From assembly GCA_902775075.1 (NCBI GenBank), contig CACYKX010000071.1:1-13789 (forward strand): 13,789 bases of DNA, read 5' to 3'. Below are positions 8,534 through 13,789 of the stretch, piece by piece. Made by a program: the position numbers and the translations under genes. The notes beneath the pieces were generated by a model. That model worked only from the letters and a program-made list of their open reading frames with translations, did not search any database and had not been told where the DNA came from. The stretch's first letter is position 1, and each line of letters begins with the position of its first letter. This DNA is from an uncultured Prevotellaceae bacterium. GTDB lineage: Bacteria; Bacteroidota; Bacteroidia; Bacteroidales; Bacteroidaceae.

Positions 8534-10591
8534 ATGCACAAAGAGAGTTTTCCTTATGTGGAACGCGATGTGAGTTGGATGCACTTCAATCACCGTATTC
8601 TTCAAGAAGCAGAGAAGGAGTATGTTCCCTTGTTGGAACGACTCTCCTTTCTTGGCATTTATTCCAACAACCTGGATGAGTTCTTTAGAGTGCGCGTAGC
8701 CTCGCTCTCCAGAATAGCCGATGACAAGAATGTAAACAAAAACACCTACAAGAAAATCAAGAAATGCCTGAAGACCATCAATCAGCTTAATGCTCAGTTC
8801 AGCAAAGAATATACAGAAGCTGTGAGCCGCGTAGAGTCTGAATTGACGAAGCACGGAATCAGAATGTTGAACGAGACTCAGCTGAACGATGACCAAAAGC
8901 AATTCTTGAAAAATTTCTTCTATGAAGAACTCAATGGTGCCGTTAACCCCATTTGGCTTAATCAGGTTGATGAAATCACTAGTCTGGAAGACAATCGTAT
9001 CTATCTTATAGTTGAAAAGCGAGATATAGACAGTGACAAACCAAAGTACGCCATAGTTAAGATTCCAGACAGAACATACGGCCGATGGATAAAGATACCT
9101 TCGAGTGACAGTTATTCGAATATCATGTACTTGGATGATGTGGTCAGGTTCTGCTTGCCCTATGTCTTAATAGGCATGAAGGAAAGTACATACAAAGCCT
9201 ACTCTTTCAAGTTTACCAAAGACGCCGAGATGGAAATCGACAACGAGGCCGATTATGGTACTATGGAGAAGATCGCTGCGGGTGTAAACAGTCGCAAACG
9301 CGGTGAGGCTGTACGTGTGGTTTATGACGGAGAAATGCCAAAGGAGATGTTAAAAAAAATCCGCGAGCGTCTCAACGTCAAAGAATTGGATACATCATTG
9401 GCCGGCGGAAGATACCAAAACCACAAAGATCTGATGTCGTTTCCGGATTGTGGCCATACCGAGTTGAGGTATCCTAAATGGCGTCACTTGATGAAACCGG
9501 AATTTCTTTCAACGAGAAGCATCTTTGATGCCATACGCGAGAAGGATCGCTTCATCCATGTACCTTATCATAGTTTCAACGGCTATATCAGATTGCTTCG
9601 CGAAGCTGCCATTAAACCAGAGGTGAAGAGCATAAAGACCACACTATACCGTTTAGCCAAAGACTCTAAAGTGGTCAAAGCACTGATTGCTGCCGCCAGA
9701 AACGGAAAGAAAGTGACCGCTGTTGTCGAATTGCTGGCACGCTTTGATGAAGAGAGTAATATCAAGTGGAGCAAGCGCATGCAGGAAGAAGGAGTGAATG
9801 TGATCTTTGGTGTAGAAGGGCTAAAGATTCATTCGAAATTACTTCTTATTGAGACGAAAAAAGGTAATCTGGCATGTATAGGTACAGGTAACTTTCACGA
9901 AGGTAATGCTAAAGTCTATACGGATTATCTGATGATGACGGCCCGTCCGCGCATCGTCAATGAAGCGGCAAAAGTATTTGATTTTATAAATCGTCCTTTC
10001 AATCCTATTCGCTTCCAAGAACTTTTGGTTTCGCCCAATTCAATGAAGTCCAGACTGTTGCGAATGCTTGATAATGAAATCAAGAACGCAAAAGAGGGGA
10101 GAGAGGCCTGGGTGAAATTGAAAATCAACCATATCACTGATGTGGATATGGTGAAGAAACTCTATGAGGCTTCTCAAGCAGGGGTGAGAATAGACATCGT
10201 TATTCGTGGCAATTGTTCTCTTGTACCCAATGTTCCAAAAATTAGTGAAAATATTCACTGTGTAGGTATAATCGACAGATATTTGGAGCACGCCCGAATT
10301 TTGATTTTCTGTAACGGAGGAAAAAACAAATACTACCTTGGTTCTGCCGACTGGATGCCCCGCAATCTTATCAACAGAGTTGAAGTATATACACCTGTGT
10401 ATGATGCTGATCTTCAGGCTGATTTGCTTAGAACAATAGAGTATGGCTTGAAGGATACAAAGAATGGAAGAATTATAGACGGTATTGGTACAAATAACTT
10501 TGTGGAGGGCGAGCCTTTCCGTTCTCAGGAAGCTTTGTACAATTGTTATTTGAAGGAAAATGAAGAAGCTCAAGAAGATGGAATTGACTGA
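8534..10591 (+). CDS. ppk1: Polyphosphate kinase 1
   Basis: This 685-residue PPK1 reversibly polymerises the gamma-phosphate of ATP into inorganic polyphosphate, usually at the inner membrane or in cytoplasmic granules. The N-terminal domain opens with RDVSWMHFNHRILQEA and GIYSNNLDEFFRVR (residues about 11-54). The segment ELRYPKWRHLMKP at about 310-322 lies before the two phospholipase D-like catalytic domains. The phosphorylated histidine corresponds to His433 in KIHSKL, followed by TGNFHEGNAK near 451-460. The second conserved histidine is His586 in YLEHAR, followed by YLGSADWMPRN near 601-611. Length agrees with the usual 680-720 residues. It sits 3 nt after the LRR gene, and its 3' end overlaps the exopolyphosphatase start by 32 nt, so all three are expected on one transcript. 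Catalytic residues appear intact. Confidence 0.97.
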   Translation: MHKESFPYVERDVSWMHFNHRILQEAEKEYVPLLERLSFLGIYSNNLDEFFRVRVASLSRIADDKNVNKNTYKKIKKCLKTINQLNAQFSKEYTEAVSRVESELTKHGIRMLNETQLNDDQKQFLKNFFYEELNGAVNPIWLNQVDEITSLEDNRIYLIVEKRDIDSDKPKYAIVKIPDRTYGRWIKIPSSDSYSNIMYLDDVVRFCLPYVLIGMKESTYKAYSFKFTKDAEMEIDNEADYGTMEKIAAGVNSRKRGEAVRVVYDGEMPKEMLKKIRERLNVKELDTSLAGGRYQNHKDLMSFPDCGHTELRYPKWRHLMKPEFLSTRSIFDAIREKDRFIHVPYHSFNGYIRLLREAAIKPEVKSIKTTLYRLAKDSKVVKALIAAARNGKKVTAVVELLARFDEESNIKWSKRMQEEGVNVIFGVEGLKIHSKLLLIETKKGNLACIGTGNFHEGNAKVYTDYLMMTARPRIVNEAAKVFDFINRPFNPIRFQELLVSPNSMKSRLLRMLDNEIKNAKEGREAWVKLKINHITDVDMVKKLYEASQAGVRIDIVIRGNCSLVPNVPKISENIHCVGIIDRYLEHARILIFCNGGKNKYYLGSADWMPRNLINRVEVYTPVYDADLQADLLRTIEYGLKDTKNGRIIDGIGTNNFVEGEPFRSQEALYNCYLKENEEAQEDGID

Positions 10592-11495
10592 TATCAAAGA
10601 ATTCAACCTTGCAGCCATTGATGTAGGCTCCAACGCTTCACGATTACTGATCAAGACTATTTGCCTGGATTTGGAGAGTAAAATAACCATGCGTAAGGCC
10701 TTGTTTCTCCGTGTTCCTCTGCGATTAGGAATGGAGGTCTTTAAAAAGGGCAAAATCAGTGATGAAAAAGAAGATGAGTTTGTCAGAACTATGAAGGCCT
10801 ACAAGCAATTGATGAAGGTTTTCCATGTGAAGGATTATCGTGCCTGTGCCACTTCAGCTATGCGAGATGCAAAGAATGGCAAGCAGGTGCTCAAACACAT
10901 AAACGAAGAGACCGGATTGAAGATGGAAATTATATCTGGTGATGAAGAATCTCAGATCATCTATGATATTCATCTATCTCAAATCCAGGATGATAATAAT
11001 TATCTCTATGTGGATGTCGGTGGCGGTAGCACGGAGATAACTTTTATCTCTAAAGGTCAGCGAATCATGAGCCATTCTTATAATATCGGTACTGTAAGAG
11101 TGCTTAATGAAGCCGTAAAGACGGAGGAATTGCAGCATGTCAAAGACGAGTTGAAAGAAATCACAAGCGGTTATAGCGATATTACCATCATTGGCAGTGG
11201 TGGCAACATAAACAAACTCTACCGTATTGCCAACAAGAGAGACAAGCAGGAAAGTGTTCTCCCTGTAGAAACTCTTGTAAAACTTCGCGACCGCTTGGCA
11301 AAGATGAGCATTGACGAACGAATGAACGTCTTCAACATGAAACCCGATCGGGCAGACGTTATTGTTCCCGCTGCTGAAATTTTCATTATGATAGCTCAAA
11401 GTGTGAATGCTAAAAAAATCAGAGTTCCAAATGTGGGATTTGCTGATGGCTTGATTAATGATATGGCACAGCAAATTGTGAATAATACCAAATAA
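10560..11495 (+). CDS. ppx: Exopolyphosphatase of the Ppx/GppA family
   Basis: This 311-residue ASKHA-fold phosphatase removes terminal phosphates from polyphosphate, and in some members converts pppGpp to ppGpp. Visible motifs are the phosphate-1 loop IDVGSNASRLL (20-30), RVPLRLGMEVF (51-61), ATSAMRDAKNG (97-107), SGDEES (126-131) holding the likely catalytic glutamate, the phosphate-2 loop DVGGGSTEI (152-160), and IIGSGGNINKL (210-220). It is the short two-domain form, lacking the C-terminal HD-like extension of the roughly 500-residue E. coli enzymes. Start choice is open: ATG 10560 has AAGGA just upstream and overlaps ppk1 by 32 nt; ATG 10578 would give 305 residues and a 14-nt overlap. 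Either way translation is probably coupled to ppk1. Position in the operon favours polyphosphate over pppGpp as substrate, but sequence alone does not settle this. Confidence 0.93.
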   Translation: MKKLKKMELTDIKEFNLAAIDVGSNASRLLIKTICLDLESKITMRKALFLRVPLRLGMEVFKKGKISDEKEDEFVRTMKAYKQLMKVFHVKDYRACATSAMRDAKNGKQVLKHINEETGLKMEIISGDEESQIIYDIHLSQIQDDNNYLYVDVGGGSTEITFISKGQRIMSHSYNIGTVRVLNEAVKTEELQHVKDELKEITSGYSDITIIGSGGNINKLYRIANKRDKQESVLPVETLVKLRDRLAKMSIDERMNVFNMKPDRADVIVPAAEIFIMIAQSVNAKKIRVPNVGFADGLINDMAQQIVNNTK

Positions 11496-11516
11496 TGTTT
11501 GATAGAAAAACTATCT

Positions 11517-11560
11517 ATAGCGGCAACTGGAACAATTCTGGTTGCCGCTATTTATTTTAT
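11517..11560 (+). terminator. Rho-independent terminator of the polyphosphate operon
   Basis: A perfect 11-bp stem pairs ATAGCGGCAAC (11517-11527) with GTTGCCGCTAT (11541-11551). The 13-nt apex contains an extra GAA/TTC pairing, and TTATTTTAT follows. It lies 21 bp after the ppx stop and closes the operon. The 11552-11733 stretch beyond it holds no convincing gene, only short inverted repeats such as TTACTG/CAGTAA at 11567-11580. Confidence 0.93.
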
Positions 11561-11733
11561 GACAGTTTACTGCACAGTAAGAATTCTTTCTTGTGAACAC
11601 AGAATTCTATCTCAAGAAAATATATCTCATGAACTCCTCGCCAAAGTGTGGGTGATATCCATGCTCAATATGAAATATTTAATAAAATAGTAAAAAACAA
11701 GACCTAAATAGAGCTATTATCAGATTATTTCAT

Positions 11734-11741
11734 TACTTTTG
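11734..11741 (+). promoter_or_regulatory. -7 promoter element for the DUF4301 gene
   Basis: TACTTTTG matches the Bacteroidetes -7 consensus TAnnTTTG and lies 30 bp upstream of the ATG at 11772. With the terminator at 11517-11560 behind it, it supports independent transcription of the DUF4301 gene. The -33 box is not obvious. Confidence 0.6.
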
Positions 11742-11771
11742 CTGTAGACAAACCAACTAAACACCTTGAAT

Positions 11772-13292
11772 ATGTTTACAGATCAAGACAAAAAACAAAT
11801 TGAAAAAAGAGGAATGACTCTGGAGCAAGTTGAAAAGCAACTGCAACAGTTTGTAGATGGATTCCCTTATCTAAAACTTGAGTCAGCGGCTTCCACAAAG
11901 AAAGGTATCTTGGTGGTTGCTGAAGGAGATGTAAATAAGTACGTTGACCTTTGGACGAACTACAAGAGAGAGAAAGGCCATGTCGTGACAAAATTCGTAC
12001 CTGCCTCTGGCGCCGCGAGCCGTATGTTCAAGAATATGTTCGCTTTTCTTTCTTCCGACTATGATGTTCCAACAACAGATTTTGAGAAAGAATTCTTCGA
12101 TAATATTGAAAAATTCGGATTCTACAAAGCTCTTGATGAGCAATGTGTGAAGAACGAGCATAAGACGATCAAGGAATTGATAGCAGAAGGTAATTACAAA
12201 GCAGTTGCAGCCAATTTGTTGGAAAAGAAAGGTCTCAATTATGGACAATTGCCAAAAGGCCTGCTGCTATTCCACAAGTATGAAGACGGAGTACGTACAC
12301 CGATGGAAGAACATCTTGTAGAGGCTGCTTTATACGCATCTTCCAACGGTGAGGCAAATGTTCATTTTACTGTCTCTCATGATCATGTGGCTCTTTTTGA
12401 GGAAATGGTGAATGAAAAGAAGGATGCATATGAGAAGAAATTCGGTGTGAAATACAACATTTCTTTCTCGGAGCAGAAACCCAGTACAGACACAATAGCT
12501 GTAAATCTTGACAATACACCATTCCGTAATGAAGATGGTACTTTGTTGTTCCGTCCAGGCGGACATGGCGCCCTCATCGAGAACTTGAATGATTTGGACT
12601 CAGATGTGGTGTTTATCAAGAATATAGACAACGTAGTTCCTGACAGACTGAAGGGCGACACGGTAACTTATAAGAATGTCCTGGCTGGTATTCTTGTGAA
12701 AGCTCAGCAACAGGCTTTTGCCTATCTTGAACGGCTTGACAAGGGTAACTGCAGTCCTGATGAATTGAAGGAAATGCTTCATTTCGTTCGTGAAACACTG
12801 TGTGTGAATCATGATGGTATGGATGATAAGAATGCCGATGAATTGGCAGCATATCTTCGCAAAAAGCTCAACCGACCGATGCGTGTCTGCGGCGTTGTGA
12901 AGAATGTTGGCGAGCCAGGCGGTGGACCGTTCTTGGCCTACAATGCGGATGGAACAGTGAGTTTGCAGATCCTTGAAAGCAGCCAAATTGATAAGTCAAA
13001 GAAGGATTATGTTGAAATGTTTACACAGGGTACGCATTTCAATCCGGTAGATCTTTGCTGCGCGACAAAAGATTACAAAGGCAATAAATTCAATTTGCTT
13101 AACTATGTAGACCATGCCACAGGATTCATTTCTTCGAAGAGCAAGAATGGACGTGAGCTCAAAGCATTGGAACTCCCTGGATTGTGGAATGGCGCAATGA
13201 GCGATTGGTCAACGATCTTTGTTGAGGTTCCATTGTCGACATTCAATCCCGTCAAGACCGTTAATGATTTGCTCAGAGATCAACATCAATAA
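11772..13292 (+). CDS. DUF4301 protein, probable nucleotidyltransferase-like enzyme
   Basis: A 506-residue cytoplasmic protein matching DUF4301, a Bacteroidetes family with no assigned function that I know of; the family match is from memory of its motifs. ATG 11772 is chosen over an in-frame TTG two codons earlier. No signal peptide or membrane segment is seen. Motifs in order suggest a GT-A-type sugar nucleotidyltransferase fold: PASGAASRMF (77-86) sits where such enzymes have a G-rich nucleotide loop; KGLLLFHKY...RTPMEEHL (162-182) resembles the KxLLP...TPxExHL segment; RPGGHGALIENL (261-272) and VFIKNIDNVVPD (280-291) resemble the GxGxLxxxL and FxxNIDN signatures of UDP-sugar pyrophosphorylases. 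GEPGGGPF (380-387) and the end FVEVPLSTFNPVKTVNDLL (483-501) look family-specific. It is transcribed alone, between a -7 element and a terminator, so neighbours give little clue to substrate. The enzymatic reading is inference. Confidence 0.88.
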   Translation: MFTDQDKKQIEKRGMTLEQVEKQLQQFVDGFPYLKLESAASTKKGILVVAEGDVNKYVDLWTNYKREKGHVVTKFVPASGAASRMFKNMFAFLSSDYDVPTTDFEKEFFDNIEKFGFYKALDEQCVKNEHKTIKELIAEGNYKAVAANLLEKKGLNYGQLPKGLLLFHKYEDGVRTPMEEHLVEAALYASSNGEANVHFTVSHDHVALFEEMVNEKKDAYEKKFGVKYNISFSEQKPSTDTIAVNLDNTPFRNEDGTLLFRPGGHGALIENLNDLDSDVVFIKNIDNVVPDRLKGDTVTYKNVLAGILVKAQQQAFAYLERLDKGNCSPDELKEMLHFVRETLCVNHDGMDDKNADELAAYLRKKLNRPMRVCGVVKNVGEPGGGPFLAYNADGTVSLQILESSQIDKSKKDYVEMFTQGTHFNPVDLCCATKDYKGNKFNLLNYVDHATGFISSKSKNGRELKALELPGLWNGAMSDWSTIFVEVPLSTFNPVKTVNDLLRDQHQ

Positions 13293-13337
13293 ATCAATTT
13301 GCAAATAGAATAATTTCAATAATTCGAATCATGAATA

Positions 13338-13383
13338 AAGTCTGGAGAGATCTAAAAAGCATAGTTTCCTCTCCAGACTTTTT
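13338..13383 (+). terminator. Rho-independent terminator after the DUF4301 gene
   Basis: A perfect 12-bp stem pairs AAGTCTGGAGAG (13338-13349) with CTCTCCAGACTT (13369-13380) around a 19-nt loop. The run of T residues continues to 13383. It lies 45 bp after the DUF4301 stop. Confidence 0.9.
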
Positions 13384-13466
13384 AAGTCGATTATCACCGT
13401 TATGGTAAATAGGCTAAGGCGATTCTTACCTTATTAACTTGAATAATAATCTTTCTTACGTATATT

Positions 13467-13649
13467 ATGGACCATTTACCCAAAGAGATCCCAATGCTTG
13501 TTTCGGCAATTAATTTTCTCTTGAGAGACGAAATCTTTGATTCGCTGGATCAAATTTGCTTTGCTTTTGATGAAGATAAAGACAATTTATTACTCCGCTT
13601 GGAAAAAGCCGGATACAAATATGATTCAAAGCAAAAACGGTTATGGTGA
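13467..13649 (+). CDS. DUF4250 domain protein
   Basis: A 60-residue small soluble protein that matches what I recall of DUF4250, a short family found in Bacteroidetes and Firmicutes with no known function. The opening LPKEIPMLVSAINFLLRD (residues about 4-21), the middle segment FDSLDQICFAFDEDKDNL and the ending GYKYDSKQKRLW fit that family across its whole length, so it is probably complete. The fold looks like a small helical domain, possibly helix-turn-helix-like; DNA binding is a guess. It has its own start after the DUF4301 terminator. The 80-bp leader shows no strong -7 element. The insertion-sequence-like DNA begins about 40 bp after its stop. Confidence 0.85.
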   Translation: MDHLPKEIPMLVSAINFLLRDEIFDSLDQICFAFDEDKDNLLLRLEKAGYKYDSKQKRLW

Positions 13650-13654
13650 ACGTT

Positions 13655-13680
13655 GCGGCAACTACTTTGAGAGTTGCAGC
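13655..13680 (+). terminator. Hairpin after DUF4250, possible terminator lacking a T tract
   Basis: GCGGCAACT (13655-13663) pairs with AGTTGCAGC (13672-13680) with one G/A mismatch and an 8-nt loop. The distance from the DUF4250 stop is right for a terminator, but no T run follows. The original T tract may have been lost or displaced when the downstream element inserted. Confidence 0.35.
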
Positions 13681-13688
13681 GATCTAAT

Positions 13689-13789
13689 GTTGCGCGCGCG
13701 AGTCGAGATGTGACCCCTTTGCTAATCTAAAAGTGACCCCCTTGCAGGTCACGTTTGCAAAGGTATAAAATTCATTTTACTTTCCATCT
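13689..13789. mobile_element. Probable insertion-sequence end (IS21-like), cut by the window edge
   Basis: Just past a TGTTGCGCGCGCG stretch, two near-identical 13-mers, GTGACCCCTTTGC (13710-13722) and GTGACCCCCTTGC (13733-13745), lie 23 bp apart in the same orientation. A weaker GTCACGTTTGC follows at 13749-13759. Repeated short blocks inside the terminal inverted repeat are characteristic of IS21-family ends, where the transposase IstA binds. The transposase genes would lie beyond 13789. The outer boundary is uncertain; TG at 13689-13690 is the natural candidate. The CG-rich run is unlike the surrounding DNA. The alternative is a regulatory region for an unseen downstream gene. Confidence 0.45.
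13758..13765 (-). promoter_or_regulatory. Minus-strand -7 element near the right edge
   Basis: The minus strand reads TACCTTTG, a full match to TAnnTTTG. It points leftward, out of the putative insertion element and toward the 3' end of the DUF4250 gene. The -33 position would fall at the very edge of the window and shows no TTTG. It may be an outward promoter or part of a divergent promoter pair. Confidence 0.4.

Noticed and set aside
8035..8541. Minus-strand hydrophobic 168-residue frame
   Set aside because: It is the complement of the lysine-rich tail of the LRR gene; Lys codons read backward give Phe/Leu/Ser runs that mimic a membrane protein.
10040..10753. 237-residue minus-strand reading frame across the ppk1/ppx junction
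   Set aside because: It is antisense to two well-supported enzymes and shows no recognisable domain.
11499..11690. 63-residue reading frame after ppx
   Set aside because: It begins at TTG four bases after the ppx stop and runs straight through the perfect terminator stem at 11517-11551; the apparent hydrophobic segment comes from the hairpin and AT-rich DNA.

Overview
The window looks like a chromosomal segment from a Bacteroidales bacterium, most likely Prevotella/Segatella or a close relative. The reasons are: genes start without clear Shine-Dalgarno sites; several gene starts follow the Bacteroidetes -7 promoter element TAnnTTTG; YidC has the large periplasmic domain and basic tail; and there are Bacteroidetes-type families (DUF4301, DUF4250, BspA-type leucine-rich repeats). 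No tRNA, rRNA or CRISPR array was seen.

Layout. The left edge (about 1-445) has no convincing gene. It carries a degenerate pyrimidine-rich tandem array with an 11/22-bp period. Four genes follow on the minus strand. pyrG (CTP synthase) and yidC (membrane insertase) are 3 nt apart and form one transcript, closed by a hairpin at 3877-3911. Below it lie a secreted S9-family serine peptidase and a COG0523/CobW-family GTPase, 28 nt apart, ending in a strong terminator at 446-483.

A divergent, AT-rich control region (7467-7732) rich in inverted repeats separates pyrG from a plus-strand operon. That operon holds a cytoplasmic BspA-type LRR protein with a lysine-rich tail, polyphosphate kinase (ppk1, 3 nt downstream) and an exopolyphosphatase of the Ppx/GppA family whose start overlaps the end of ppk1. 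It closes with a GC-rich terminator at 11517-11560. Synthesis and breakdown of polyphosphate are thus encoded in one transcript, together with an uncharacterised lysine-tailed protein.

Next comes a monocistronic DUF4301 gene with its own -7 element and terminator. Its motifs resemble UDP-sugar pyrophosphorylases, though it is normally left as 'unknown function'. A 60-residue DUF4250 protein follows. The last 100 bases look like the edge of an insertion sequence, with repeated GTGACCCC motifs (possibly IS21-like) and a -7 element pointing out of the element.

The best candidates for new biology are the lysine-tailed LRR protein linked to polyphosphate metabolism, the nucleotidyltransferase-like DUF4301 protein, and the 11/22-bp array.
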